DNA of 64,000 bases from Undaria pinnatifida (lineage: Eukaryota > Sar > Phaeophyceae > Laminariales > Alariaceae), in the NCBI GenBank assembly GCA_012845835.1, contig JABAKD010000001.1, positions 10,669,718-10,733,717 on the forward strand, written 5' to 3'. Below, in pieces: positions 10,801-25,187 of the stretch. Numbering within the stretch: the first letter of the stretch is position 1; the number at the start of each line of letters is the position of its first letter. The position numbers and the translations under genes are program-made. The notes under the pieces are model-generated. The model did no database searches. It had not been told where the DNA came from and saw only the letters and a program-made list of their open reading frames with translations.

Positions 10801-13800
10801 CACACGCTTTCGTGCTGTTAAGATAACATATTCTCGATTATTGATTCGGAAAAGGGATGGTTAAGCTACACGCTGCAACACAAAAAAATCGCCGAACGTG
10901 TTCTTGTCCAAGTGAGGTACTGAGTCACTCGCGCGACTGGTGAAGACGCGTGGCAGTGAAAACTGGGGGTATCCCCCCTAGGTATCCCCCCTACAGCCGT
11001 AGCCTTGATCACATGTGACTCTCCGTCGTTATGTACTAAACGGCCTCAGGCTGTGTTTTCGGCGCAGCATATGAAAGCCTACCACTCCCTTGAAATCGTA
11101 GCGCCAACAAAAATTCTCAGCACAAAAGATCAAGACTCAAGAGAGGGGGGTCACTCGCGGAAGGTGACCCCCATCCACTGCGAAATACGCCCACAAAACT
11201 GACCCCTCCCCCCGCCAACGTAGCCTTATGGCTCTTGTGAGAACCTGCTACAGCTACTGATTCTACGATAGCCCCCCCCCAAACCAGCGATTTTCTTTAG
11301 CGAAAGTTTCATGGCTGATTGAGACGAGGGCAGTTCTGTTGAACAAAAGCCTCCATGTCTTTTCTCGTTTGTAAAGGTCTATCGAACGATAACGTCGGGG
11401 TGGCAAGGGGCACCGCACTTCAGGAAGTACGGCCGGAAGCTGGTTTTGAAACCGCTGATTTCGTTAAAGAAAAGTTGGGGGGGCTACCGTGGAACGACTC
11501 CAGCCCAACAAACACAATCGACACACATATTTAGAAACATCTGAACGCTTAGGCGCGAAGAAAAGTCTAATGGCCTACGGTAGGTAATGCTTAGAACACA
11601 CTCGACAAAAACACACATATATCACGGTAGCAGGAGTACAAGTTCAGTTTGGACGTCCTCACGCTAGGAATCTGAGCTGTACACACCTTACTTACCCGAA
11701 AGTACCGATTTTGAGCAAACCAAAAGTGCATTCCGATGTTAAACCCCGTGGCCTCTGTATACCTAAGCCGGTTGCCCCGGTGGGACGTATCAGGTTATCC
11801 TCGAGCCTGGTATACTCGTATATATTCGCAGGGACTTTTACTTGTGCACAAATTGGCCTGCGGAAAGCGCGAGAGCGTGAGTTAGCAACGCTCGATGAAA
11901 AAACGACAAGCACAGTGGGATTGACTGAACCCCGTGCGCGCAGTAAGCATTGGAGGCAAGCGGCACCGGGGGCGTAAGGAACGAAACCTGTGACCACGAC
12001 GGCTTGTCCAGAAGAAGCAGGAAAGTAGACGTGTGTGAATATATATATATATATATATCGACACCCACTTTTCGCCAAACGAGAGAGACATAATAAGGGC
12101 GATGACGGGTTAAGGAGTCTCCTCGTCGTTCTGAACCTGTTTTCGCAAAAAAAAAAAAACATGTATACCTCTATCGTAGCACGCGAGAAAAAAAAACGGG
12201 TTTCGAACGATATTTTGTGGCTTTCCTTGGTCGTGAGAAACGTTTCCCACGACAGAGAAAGTGTTGACTCAAAAAAGCGAAAGGTCCCGCGTTATCTATC
12301 GTGTCATACAGCAGACGTCCCCAATGCGTGTGAAAAATAAAAGCTTTTCTCACCATTCCGTCCGGAAAAACCACGTGCCCGTCTCCCAGGTCGATGAGAG
12401 TGGTGTCGCCGCTGACGAGATCGACGGAAAACAGCTGGCACTTCGTCGTGTGACTCACGATGAGCATCTTGCCGTCGTCCGTGGCCTGGGTGAAATATAT
12501 GCAGGAATAGTTAACATTTTTTTTTTTTTCCGAGGGCGGGTGTGTCGTATTAGGTAGGATGTTAAGACACAATATCTCTCTGGCTTAAAAGGCGATATGA
12601 GCGCCACGGTTGCAGACGGTAAGCATCGGAGTGTTCCCGCGGAAACCGGCCTCAGATAATCGAATACAACAGGTGCGGGGTTGCGCTGGTTCACGGGGAA
12701 ATGACTCCCGATGCCCGTTGCATCCGCCATCATGCTGAGAGGAGAGGATAAACTATAAATATTATCAATGGCATACATAAAGGTACTGACCGCCTGGGGG
12801 GCATTGCGCTGTTGTTACACATGGCATACGTGACCCCGGCGTCACGGTTCACGCACTTAAATCCTTGCTCCCCTTCGTGGAACCATGGGTTCTACCGCAT
12901 CTCGGCAGATGTAAGCGGTAGCACAAACCAAACACCATACATGAAATAAGACTTGTCAGCAATCATAAACCAACACCAGATTGAGCGAAATCTGTGGAAG
13001 CTCGGACAACGAGCAAGGGCACGAAACAATGCGCGGGGGGGCTTACCCTCTCCTGAAACGGTCCGCCGACACACGGGGGGTATATCGTGGTGTGGGGGGC
13101 ATGGCGACCCTGTTGGCATTAAAATGGAGCATTCACAATCATTGGTGTGGTCTCAACTCGCGAGAGAACTGCTTCATATCGCGTTTTGTTCTCGATGGTG
13201 TAACAACTACATTATCGGTGGAGGGGGGCACAAGAGCCGCGCATTTGCGAGAATCGTTCACTGGTATAAGATCTTCCTCGATGATGAACGAACGTCCACC
13301 CTCGAAATCCGCACGGTATCTCTTGGTTTGCACAGACGCAAGTCATCGAGTGACCCCGAGATGTCGGACCTTCTCAACGTCGAGGATAACGCCACGGAAG
13401 GGTTTCCGATGCGTCCGGAGTAAACGCGAAACAACTGGAAGTCTTGGTGGTGTGACCCACGAGGAGCTTCTGACACATGCCACGGGTAGAGGTGGCAGTT
13501 TTCGTGCGAAGCGGTTTTCGAATGAAGGGGCTCCTTAACCCAAAATCGTCGGGAATATGCCATATACAAAAAAAAATATCTCGTTGTATACCTAAGCCCA
13601 TGGGATTTTGCACCCAGGAGCAGTTTTGTTTCCCTCCGATTCAGTTTTTGGCAGAGGTGTTAAGCTCCCCAATTGAGGAGTAGTATTAGAAAAAAAAGTG
13701 GTGGGACACCTCTATTGTAGCGCACGCATCCCTTATGCCATCGTTACTGCCCTGAAGACAGAGAGGAGGCAAGCACATTCCTAGATATGGAGGATGCACA

Positions 13801-16800
13801 TCCTATCTTACCGGGAAGTGCTGACATGGGGTGCCTTGGGTGTTAGACAAAACCGAGTGTAAAGCCGACACGTTCTACGATATAGAGGTGCAACACTTCT
13901 ATTTTCTGAGGGTTCCTCAGTTTGGAAGCTTAAGACATCCCCCAAAAACTGACTTGAGGGCGACAAACCTAAAACTGCTACGTACCGGATAAAAAATCTC
14001 ATGGCCTAGGTACACAACGAGAATCTCCCGCAAAAAAAAAAGAAGTCTTTTTTTCTTTTTTCCGACAAGTTTGGCTCAAGGAGCCCCGCCATTTAGAAAA
14101 CGTTTCAGACGAAAGGTGCCACCTCTAGATCGTAGCACGCGTCAACCATAGAGGCTATTGGCGGGTTAACAGCTAATGGCAGGCACATTGTCGTGTGACC
14201 CACGACCAGCATCTACCACCGCAGTCCATGTGGCCTGGCTGAAACACATGAGGGAAGCAGACACGCCTTAAGATGGGAGATGCCCACTTATAAAGAAAGT
14301 TAACCAGGCCGCTGTATGGAGGCTTGACTCGTCGATGGGCGCGACACGCGTTGCGAAGGGCGTGGGTTGGAAGGTGGAGTAAACGGCAAACAGCCGGTGT
14401 CCTTGATGATATGGCCCGCGAACAGTACCTTACCATCGGCGGTGGCCTGGGGACGTACAGAGATGTGAAACGATAAATTCTTAACATGTAAACCTCTCGC
14501 AGAAAAGCAAGCGACCTCTCTTTCGAGCTGGTCGAAGCCGGATCCCTGGAGGCACGTGCTATGGTAGAGGTATCAGTTTTCGTCAGAACGTGTTTCTGAA
14601 TGACGGCGCTCCTTAACCCAAAATCGTTGGAAATCGTTCTGCTTTTCGTTCACATGATTCTCGTTGTATACCTGGGACATACGGTTTTTCATCCGCAATA
14701 AAGCAGGTTTGTTACTTTCTCGACCTGAGTTATTGGGTTAAGAATGACATGTATGTGTATCATGTCTCAACTTCCTCCTGCAGTGAGGGGCCTAAGAAAA
14801 AAAAATGGTGCCCACCTGTATCTATCGTAGCACGCGCTTTCTACGACCAAGAATCCAACCACCCAAGTGACCTAAGTCAGCCAAATGCACATCAGCAGGC
14901 CCACAGGACCAAATATATCGGTGCGATTTCAGCACAGCATAGCACAGTACAGCACAGCACAGCACAGCACAGCACAGCACAGCACAGACAGACAGACAAA
15001 CAGGTATTCAGGAGCGAGCGAGTCTATACGGCAAACGTATTCAAACAAAAGTCGATAGGTACCTCACCTCGATACCGTTGATATCGATCCCCTCCCCACT
15101 CTGAGAAACTTCCCAACTCAGCCTGATGGTTTCCACAGCCGCGTGAGGTCCGTTCGTCAGCCCCCCGTCGTAAGGGTTGAGCTCAATCTGCATTTAGATT
15201 TCGGGGAGACGGAGTAAAATAACATTCAGAACCAAAAATATTGTCAGAAAAATTGGGGGGAATACGTCCGTTTTGGTTACATTGGCCTTATTATGGTGGG
15301 ACACATGCCGCGGTAGAGGTACACCTTGTTCCGATGCACCGGCTCTTTTTTTTTTTCCTTCTGAGGGTGGTTGCTTAGAGAGTGAGCGCTTTGCCTTCTA
15401 AGAAAAAAAAAGTTTTTTTTTTTTAAATGGACTCTGAAAGCGCAACCCAGTTATGAGCAAACCCATGGCCTAGGGGTATATACAAAAAAAAGGCAATTCA
15501 AAACGAGAATGACACGTCGACGATATTTTAAGAAGCCGCCGTCATCCAGAAGCAAAAAAGTGTCCAACAAGCGTGCTACCCTCTGGTAGACGCGTCCACT
15601 GTTAGTACAAAATAGGAGAACAAACCATGATCAGGGGTACGTTCACTACTGTATTTTCACCACTCGCCCGAGTGGCTCTGTACCCCCAATGAATAAAAGC
15701 CTTTTACAACTTCTGGAAACCTATTTTTTGGGACAATTTTACTTGAAGTAAGTATAGGGACGGATCTTGGGGCTCTAAATAAAGGCGGTCCGTTCGGTGC
15801 GTCTTTTTTAGCTAACGATTCCATGGCACGGTTTTGTACGGACGAAAAACGAAAAACAGCACCAAAGCGTTAGACTTCAACTGAATAGTATAGGGGGTCA
15901 CATATGCGCGAGTGACCCCGAGGCACTGCAACAATAATAGTGCCTACACGACCCCTTACCGTAGACACCGTCACTATCTAGGTCAGTATGTTGGTCTCGG
16001 GGGGTTAGGAATACTGTACGTACCCCCTCACGATAATGATCTCCTTACCGTAGCCACCGTCGGTATCTAGGTCTGTATGTTGGTCTTGGGGGGTTCTGAA
16101 TACTGTACGTACCGCCGCGAAGGAGTTAGGCGGAACGAGAGAAAACGAAAATGGGTGTGCGCCTTCCTTCACCGCACTTTCTCTCTTTGGAGGGTCTAAT
16201 CAACAGCATGGACCCTGTAAAACTTCCTGTATCCAAATAAAAAAAAGCGCCGATTGCGTGTTGACTTTCAAGAACGCCTGTGCTACGATGGAGGCAGCAA
16301 CTTCGTTCCGGCTAAAACGTTTTCTGAATTTGACCAGAGGAGGCTGACGAAGCTTAACCCAAAATCGGTCTCGGAACGTCAAAATCTCGCTTTGCATTTT
16401 TTTTTCTTGTTTTTTTGCTTTCTAGATAGCTGAGCTACGGCTTTTGGTTCATCGGATCGGACGTTCAGCTTCGGTTAAAACCCGTTTCTAGGTGTGACAC
16501 CCAAGTAACGAGCTCCAGAAAAATCAAATGTGCAGATCTACCCCCTACCGTGTGACGCGTTCTACGATAAAGGTAGCACCTACCTGTGAAGAAGGTTTCT
16601 GAATGACGGGGATTCTTAACCCCAAATCGTCGGAAGTAGGCCGTTATTTTTGTGCATGAGTCTCATCGTGTGTCTTAGGCCACATTTAGGGTTTTTTATC
16701 CGGCAGCAGTTTTAATGTTCTCCGAAAAGCAGTTCTTTGGCGTCACAGAGGTTTTAAGCTCCCAAATGGAGGAAACCTCAGACAGTACCTGGGGCGCCTC

Positions 16801-19800
16801 TACCGCAGCGCGCGTCGTGCTAAAATAAATGAGCTCTGTCGACCCACGAACCCACAATATTGGGATGACAGCTTGCTACGGCTCGCCAAGCAGATGGCCT
16901 AAATTTTAGGAGTTTTCGTCCGTGAGATGCGCAGAGTCACACAGCGCGCGGCTGGCTCAACACCCAGTACTACTCAGTGCAAAGAGGGGGTCGTAGCCTT
17001 GGCCGTGCCCACGTACTCGGAGACCCCCTGACGTCGGTGTGCGGTTGCCTGTCCAGGACACGCGTTTCCTCCACTCACTGCGCCATGGGTAACAACTTGT
17101 TTCCGTTTGGGACGCAAGCTAGAAAGTTAGGGGTTGTCCACCCTTTTTCCTTCTGAGGCTCACCCCTCGAGGAGTTCCATTACCCCTGTGAACGCAAACA
17201 CTGATCTGGGCGAAGAAAAAAAGGCGCTACCCCCCGACGAATACTCCCATCGGTGTGGTCTAGGTATATGAAAACGAAAATTACCGAAAAAAATGGCCGA
17301 TTTTTCGACGATTTTGGCTTAAGGAGCCTCGTGTTAATTATTCAGGAACCGTTTCAGCCAAAATGTTGTACCTTCATCGAAGCGGCGTTCTTGGGGTGCA
17401 TGTGAGTGTACTGTACCGAGCCGAGCGTGAGTCGCTTCAATTCGATAGGGGAAAAACAGTCGTAGACCGTTCCCTTCTCGTAGACAACCTTCCAAGAATC
17501 ACAAGGTACGGTGTCTTCGTACGGTATCACAAGCTACAACGACCGGTTCGTCGCGTGAAGCATTGTGATAGTCGCTGAATACTATGGTTTGCGCAGTTAA
17601 GCGTGCACAAGCTTCAGCCTCTGTATCCACGATGTGACGTGTAGACATACCGTGCTCACCATGTACATCTAGAGTTGGATATAATCCGTGTAAGCGTGCC
17701 GTGGTCTTTGGCGACGATCAAGTCGCCCGCACGAAATTGCGTTTAACTCCTCTAGAGCCCCTAACCCCTTCCTACACTGAATCCAAGTGTTTTGTCCCCA
17801 AAAACTGGTGTCCAATTGTAACGGCGTTCGGCTAAGCATGATGCCCTCCCATAAAACGTGGAACATGAGTTTCGACACCAGGCGCATGTTGCGGCCGTAG
17901 GGGCGCGCATCATGCATTATCTGACACTCTTCAGCTCCAGACCTTTCATTTAGCTAGCTCTGGACCTTTCACTTGACCAGCCCTAGACCTTTTACTGGAC
18001 TAGCTCTAGACCTTTCACTCGACTATTAATAGCGCTAGACCTTTCACTTGATTGGCTCTAGACTTTTCACTTGACTAGCGCTAGACCTCTCCCAAACGCT
18101 GGGTTGGGGAGGAACAAAAGTGCTCTATACCGGGCCGGTGAATAATCTTATGCCCTCTATTAATAGGTGGTGTAAAAAACATAAATATTTCAATAAAACG
18201 AAAAAATTCTGACTGTTTGGGGTTAGGAAGCCCCGTCATTCAGAAACAATTTCAGAAAAAAAATTGGCATACCATAACGCCTCTATCGTGTAGCAGGTGT
18301 CATCAGTCTGTCACGAAAAAATCCCGCCCATCAATCGTCCGCAAAACACGCGACCGTTTTCTCTCTCTCTCTCTCACCATGTATATCTTGAGCGTGACCG
18401 AGTCGGTGAAGTATGCCGCTGTCCTGGTGACAATCACATCCCCCACGAAAGAAACGCCGTTGACTCCGTCGAAGTCGTACTCTGCGACAATATCGAAGTT
18501 CTCGTCGTCGTATATACGTATACCTGATGGAAGCAGCGCAGGCGAAAGGCGAGGGTGTTGCATTGGGTTAAAAAAGAAAACAGTAACCGAGGTCACCGTC
18601 GACGCGGGGGGTACCCATCGATTTACTTCCTTCCGCGCTCTTTTTCGTAAATGTAATTTAGCGCAGCACACCGAACAGTTCGATATATGGTGGTGTGTAT
18701 ACCACAAAAAACAAGAAAAGAACAAGAAAAAAAGCGGTAAAGCCACTCGGACGAGTGACACTGAGTCGCTGAAACGGGAAGCCCCATGTGAAATGCTCCC
18801 CGTATTTACGCACTTGTGGCCTTGGTTGTTAGGATGGACCACAGGAGCGCCGTCGACAGCATGGCGAGTATCATGCAAAACAAAGTGTCGCATTTCCGAC
18901 GTTTTTGGGTTAAGAAGCACCCCCCGTCATCCATTCAGAAAACATTCCAGACGAAAACTGCTACCTCTACCATAGCACGCCTCGACATGACGAAAGGTAC
19001 ATAGACCTGAGGGCTTGTGTGTCGCGGTTCAAAACCCAGGCGCTTTTCATCCGGGGCGTTCTATTTGGCGGACGTCGCAACCGGCCCAGCGCACTTCGCG
19101 TGGGCAAACGCTTGACACTCTCGTGAGACACGCGTGCTACTACAGGGTCAGGTCTCGGCAAACGACTCGTCGTGCTGCGCGATCGTAGGGGTACGTATTA
19201 TACCAAGGCTACGGCAGGGAGGTACCCCGAATTGTTCGCTATCGGGTCTGAGCTATCATCCTCGCGCGCGCGAGTGACTGTTTACGGAGATCCACTGTTA
19301 ACAGGGGTCATTTAATGCCTATGGGGTCATAACTCTGACAATTCTTCGTCGATTATAACGGTAACCAATAGCTTGGACTGTTCGCATAGATAGGCCTTAC
19401 ACGGTTACGCCGCAAAAAATAAAACAATGAAACCTATGACGTTCTGGCCGAGATATTGCGAAACATTATGAGAAATTTTCCGGTGAATGTTTTGCAACAT
19501 GATAATAATAAGGCATTTATTTACCCCCTGTTAACAATGGATCTCCGAAATATGTATAGCTCTCGTGACAAGACCACGTTGTCGGGCGATTTTGTCTGTC
19601 GCGGCGTTGCAAACCATCCCGTTGGGGAGTCATCATGAAAAAAAAACTGAAACAGCACGAAAGCCTACGACCGCGGCAGGGAACCGGGGGGGTCACTCGC
19701 TCGACTGGCACCAAGAAGCCCCCACTGCAAAAAACGTGACCCAAAAGGCCCGCCCCCCCCTACCGTAGCAGCATCGGTGTATATTTTGTTGCGCTAAAAA

Positions 19801-22800
19801 CACATTCGGAATGCAATTCAGACCAAGCCTACGCGACTTTTGTTATATTATTTGAACCCCCTTTTGTTCACGGTTGGAGTTGAGCCACTCGATCGAGCAT
19901 GCGACTGACTCTGTGAGCTTCACTCGCACGAGTTGGTCTGTGCCTCATGACGGGAACACTTGAGGGTGGTTTTTGCTTGGCGCCGCGTCGCCAACCACTC
20001 CGTTGCGGATCCATGTCACTGAATCCGAACAGCTCGCGCTCAAGGCTTAGAACCCGCCAAGGAACAAGGGGGGGGCGGGCACTCGCGCGAGTGACTCCGA
20101 ACCACAGCAAACCAAAGCACCCAAAAGTATCCAAAAAGTGCCCCAAACTTGACTCAAGGTAAGTGACGCAAATTGTCACCCCCCCCCCCCGTAGTATTGG
20201 TCCGCACGGGGGAGGGGGGGAGGGGGGGGTCCTTGACACACATTCGTCGGTGAGGTGAGTGCCATTCTTGTTGAAATCGTAGTATCTGAATATTTTTCAA
20301 TAATACCTCGACCATCTGAGTTCGAACGTCCGATTTCACCCACAGTTTAGCTCATAGCACGACGTTTTGGGGGTCGTGCTGAGAACGCGTGCTACGCTAG
20401 AGGTGCGCGCCACTTTTCGTTTTGAGGTTTCCTCAATTTGGGGCCTTAAGACCTCTCCCAGAAACTGGTACAATATGTGGCTCAGAAACAATTACGTGTT
20501 GCCGGCGGACATGAAAAAGCCCATAGTGGCCGAGGTACACGACGAGAGATCATGCAAAAATAAATTATCTGATTTCTGGCGATTTTGAGGGTTAAGGAGC
20601 CCCCGTCATTCAAAAACCACTTCAGAATGAAACCGCTACCCTCTATCTATCGTAGCACGCCTCTGCGTTTGGAGGTCCCCGAGTGAAGAAGAGCCTCAGA
20701 AAGCAGATGGCTTCCAGTACCTTTTAGACCGTAGCATGCGACGATCGAAAATTCATGGTTGATTCGTTCCGGCTGAATAACTTCCTAAGCTCGGAGAAAC
20801 GTTTCACAGGAGTTATCGTTGGAGTTAGATATGTTTTGCTACACGTATTATTATAGAAATAAAAATACACTCACATCTATATATTATATACTACATGTTA
20901 TTCGATACGTACCTAGGCTTTATTCATGTTTTTTTTTGCCGAGTTTGTTGGGGGTTATCAGAGGGTCTCAAGCGAGAGGAGCTCCAGAAATGTTTCGGTC
21001 ACTGCTACAGTAGCACACAGCTTTGGCGTACTGAGTAGCCCCCGGCGAGGAAGAGATATCCCGAGCAAGGATCGTGGTCCAAGCCAGGTGGCCTTGTCGC
21101 GATATCAACTGTAGTCGGGGAACACCAAGAGAGTACGGTAGGGTAGGCGGGATGTTAATACCTGGTATATGTTAATTCCCCCCCCCCGACTTTCACTACC
21201 GGTTTTTCATCACCGGCTCGACTGATTCTGCACCCCCTCACGGACAAAGACAAAGAAGCTTCTGGACAGCGCGATATTTTTTTGTTCGCAGCGCAGCTTA
21301 CCCTTCTATTGTGCGGGTTCGTATCGCCGAATTTTCGCCGCGTGACAGCATAAGACCACGAAAACGTAGAGGTGCAGGTGGGTCACCCGTGCGAGTAACC
21401 CCGAGCCACATCACAAACAAAAAAAAAATATGAGCCCCCTACACCGCAGTCTTGGTCCGAACGCATGATCGCGACTAACATTTTACCTTCTACGAATCCA
21501 GCTTTTCGTGGGGTAGATAATGCAACCGGGTTTAGCACCCCACTCGGGGGAGGCATATACGTCGGTCAGATCACCTAACCACTCTTTTGTCACAATCGAC
21601 ACCATTCAGGGGAGATCTGCATGGTTTTTTTTAGGTCATCATGCACCGTGAGGGATCCATGCGCTACGCATGATCTCTAGGTAGCACACATGGCGCGTTT
21701 TTTGATTGAGGTCTGGGGAGTCATGCCATATGGTGGGGGAACACTTCAATTTTCGGGCGAAACGTTTCTGACCGGTCGAGCTTGCCTCCAGCGTGGACAC
21801 TATCGGTCAGCATGTCATATGACCATTATTTTGTGGGGATGCGTGTTTTAGGACTCTACCGTGGACGCAAAAAAAAAGTCTTGGTCGTTGGGGCTGCAAG
21901 CGCGAAACGAACGCCTTCGAAGGCGTGCTTCGGGTGATGATGATGTTCATATTTATTGCGCTCCTCCTGTTAGCATCTCGGAAACTTCTGCTGCCCCACC
22001 CTAGCGTACACATGGGCTGACCCCGGTGGAGCCAGCACTGTATTTTCAATAAAAAGGTTCCTTCAAAAATGACCGGGGATATTTAATCCAAAGATCGTGG
22101 GAAACGTCAACCTTAGTGTTGAAAAAAAACAAACGCAAGTTTTTCGATCTAGGTCATGCCAGGGACATGATGTCGTCGGGTCGCACGTTCGGTCTATCTA
22201 GTCAAAATTAAAGTGTTTGAGTGAGAGATATAGCAGCAGCACTTCAAGTCAAGAGCCTTTTCAGGGGGGGGGGAAAAAAAATGGTGCGCACTTTACCGTA
22301 GTAGCATGTGTCACATGTCTCCCGTGGATAGGATCTGACCAAGGCCAGGCACCCTCACTACCGCTACCGGTTTTTCATCACTACTCGCGTGTTACAATTA
22401 CCGACCACTTTTTTTCTGAGGGTCCTCAACCTGAGAGCTTAAGACCTCTCCCAAAAACCTGATTTGTTGGGGAAAAAAGAAAACCGCTACCGGATTAAAA
22501 CCCCTACCGCCTATTAATAGTTTCACAACGAGAATCATGCAAAAAACAAAAAACGGCGCATTTCCGACGATTTGGGGTTAAGGGTGTCCGTCACTCACAA
22601 AACTTTTCACACGAAAAGTGACATGTACGTATATCGTATTACGGAGGACGATAGTAAATAGGACCATATATTGTTAGTAAAAATAGATGAATGTATAGGT
22701 TTTTGTCTGCACACTAGGTCCTATTTACTAGGGTCCCCCGTAATAGGATGCGTCGGGAATGAATCTGTACCTTACCGACAACCAGACCCTATCTAGACGA

Positions 22801-25147
22801 TTTTTTTATTCTCGCAGCGTAGTTTACCTCTCTGTTGCGCGGGTTTTCACATATAGCAAAATTATATAACAGCACACACAAGCCGGAGACCGAAAAGCAA
22901 CCAGATAGGGGGCCCGCTCGCTCGCGCGAGTGGCCCCGAGCCACACTCTGCCCAAAAAAAAAACGCCCCCCAAAAGTGAACCCTCTCAGTGACCTGCACT
23001 ATGTAAGGTGCAGATCCTGTACAGCAGACGCATGCTAGGTTAGAGGTATACATTTTTTTGGCTATTTATTTTTCTGAGTGACGGGGCGCTCCTTAACGTA
23101 AAATCGTCGGAAACAGGCCATTTGTTTCCTCATGAGATTCTCGTCGTGTACAGGTCTAGGCCAGATGAGATTGTTCATGCGGTGGAGCGATTTAATTTTT
23201 CTCCAAATCAGGTTTTTTGGAGAGATCTTAAGCACCCAGAACTGCGTAACCTCTCACAGAAAAAAAAGGCGTGCGCCTCTATCGTAGCACGCGTCAGCAT
23301 AACACTACAACCAACGGGAGACGTGGGGTCTAAACGTAGAAACATATGTAGGACATGAAATAATAATTTCCGATGCGTTGGTGATTGCTTTCGCAGATGG
23401 GGAGCGCACCTGAATAGCCCCCGGCGACGAAGAGGTAGCCCGAGCGCCTGTCGTGGTCCAGGCCAGGTGCGTTAGGGACGACCCCCGACACACCGGAGGT
23501 AAAGAGGTATGACGTTTGCTTGACGTAGCTTGCCAACTCGGGAGCGCCGGGCCCAGCCAGCACGACTTCTCCTTCACCCGTGAGCAGGTCGCCTTTCCAG
23601 ATCGACCCATCTGTATGGCGCATGTTGCGGGCGCGCACAGCAATTCGTTAGAACAAGCACAAGGCGCACATGTGTTTCTTTTTCAAGAAGAAGAAACGCG
23701 CTTTTTTCTTTGGAACTCCACCGACGGTTGAGGCGCACACTCTCTTTTTTCTTGGTCTCCTAACGCTTGAGGAGCTTTAAGACGAACTTTTTTTTTTAAC
23801 ATCTATTTATATTTCAAAAGAAGGATGATTGATGATTAACGATTTAGGGTTAATTTAAGGCAACACTTCGCTCAGAATAAAAAAAGCCAAAAAAAAGGTG
23901 CTACCTCTTTTTGTAGCATACGTCGTCGGTTTACGGACAACTTACACCTACAATGTGCGTGGCATTGAAACGTACTAGACCCGTGAAAACAGGATAAACA
24001 TCGACCAAACAGTGGACAATTTGAGTGCGGTTGGGGCCGGGGCTTTCTACCAAGCCCAAACGATCGTGGTCAATAGTCGAGCACTTTGTGTGAGCGTGTG
24101 AGATTGCGCTTTCGCTTGGTGTTTGTTCGATTGCTACTCTTGCGCCGATTACTCGGATATGACTCCAAACGGTGTGGGCACGACATAAATTAACACTGCA
24201 TATCGACGTTGAGCATTGCACATCGACGTTTAGTACTGCACATATCTCGACGTTTGTTTATGTATATTCTACAAGGAAAGCAAATCGACGCCGTTCGAGG
24301 ACCGCTAAGGGGGACTCGAGCGAAGCACACCAATCTCCTCCGAGAACTCAGACCCTGCAGATACCGCGTGTGGCACGTTTTAGTGGATTGCTTCTGTCCG
24401 ACGGGGCTCGTGAACTACAAACGTTAGCATTAATAGCGTCGTTTGAACAGCAATCGGGATCCATCCTGAACCTCACAACCACCAGGTTTCCATTTTACGT
24501 GGGCATTTATTCATCGGTACTCGATACAATGTAGACCGTCGATCGTTCGCTGGCCAAAAGAACAGTTCCCCCGGGACAAAAAGCGCGACAGTACCTCTAG
24601 GTCGATCACGCGAGGCTTCGAGGAGAGGCCGCAGCCACATTTGAGCATTTGGAGTGTCACCCCGGCAGAAAAAAACGCTTGAAAATTGCAGTTAACGTCC
24701 ATCCCGCGGGGACGCAAAAAATGGTCCAGGATGTAGACTACACTACTTGTTCCCGAGAGTAAACTCCTCCCGCGACAGGTTAGAACCCAAAACAGGGGGT
24801 TAAGGTCGTAACACCAAAAGTCAACCTTGTTCAGGCCACGCGGCCTATCGGCTCTTCACGCTAAAGTAGACAAATCCAACAGACAAGAGCATACTATATA
24901 GTCTGTATATTATTTCAACTTCTGGGGAACTGTACTGTGTTGCTCTGTACTGCACGCTCATTCTTGTTATTATTACGTGGTTGTGTGCACATGTGCTCGT
25001 AGGGACTTTTGTTTTGCATAAACGTTGACTACATACAGCGGAAAATGGGAGGGCTTGAGGTAACAAACATCAACGGATATCGACGAGCATTACTACGAGC
25101 TGACGAATAGCGGGAATGCTGAACACCTACCCCGACCAATACAAACT

Positions 25148-25187
<40 letters not shown>

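Larger units (their letters stand above)
4874..12353. other. Intron between exons E and F of gene 1 (or introns plus unseen exon)
   Basis: Holds copies of MITE families 1, 2 and 3, a 13-bp minisatellite (10365-10606) and a SINE (11770-12036). An exon equivalent to gene 2 exon G is expected here but I could not find it. The stretch 7045-7230 on the minus strand stays open with a possible donor GTAAGC at its end, but its product does not match the family. Confidence 0.55.
12486..15067. other. Intron between exons D and E of gene 1
   Basis: Contains three decayed copies of exon E (13361-13480, 14181-14236, 14375-14444), three family 1 MITEs and a CAGCA microsatellite near 14937-14990. Confidence 0.7.
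15188..18377. other. Intron between exons C and D of gene 1
   Basis: Holds a decayed exon C copy (17660-17745), MITEs of families 1 and 2, a short tandem duplication (15955-16113) and a minisatellite (17935-18095). Confidence 0.7.
18524..23409. other. Intron between exons B and C of gene 1
   Basis: Holds a decayed exon B copy (21031-21093), several family 2 MITEs (19203-19768, 19822-20202, 21128-21456, 22800-23000) and family 1 MITEs. I saw no further exon. Confidence 0.65.
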
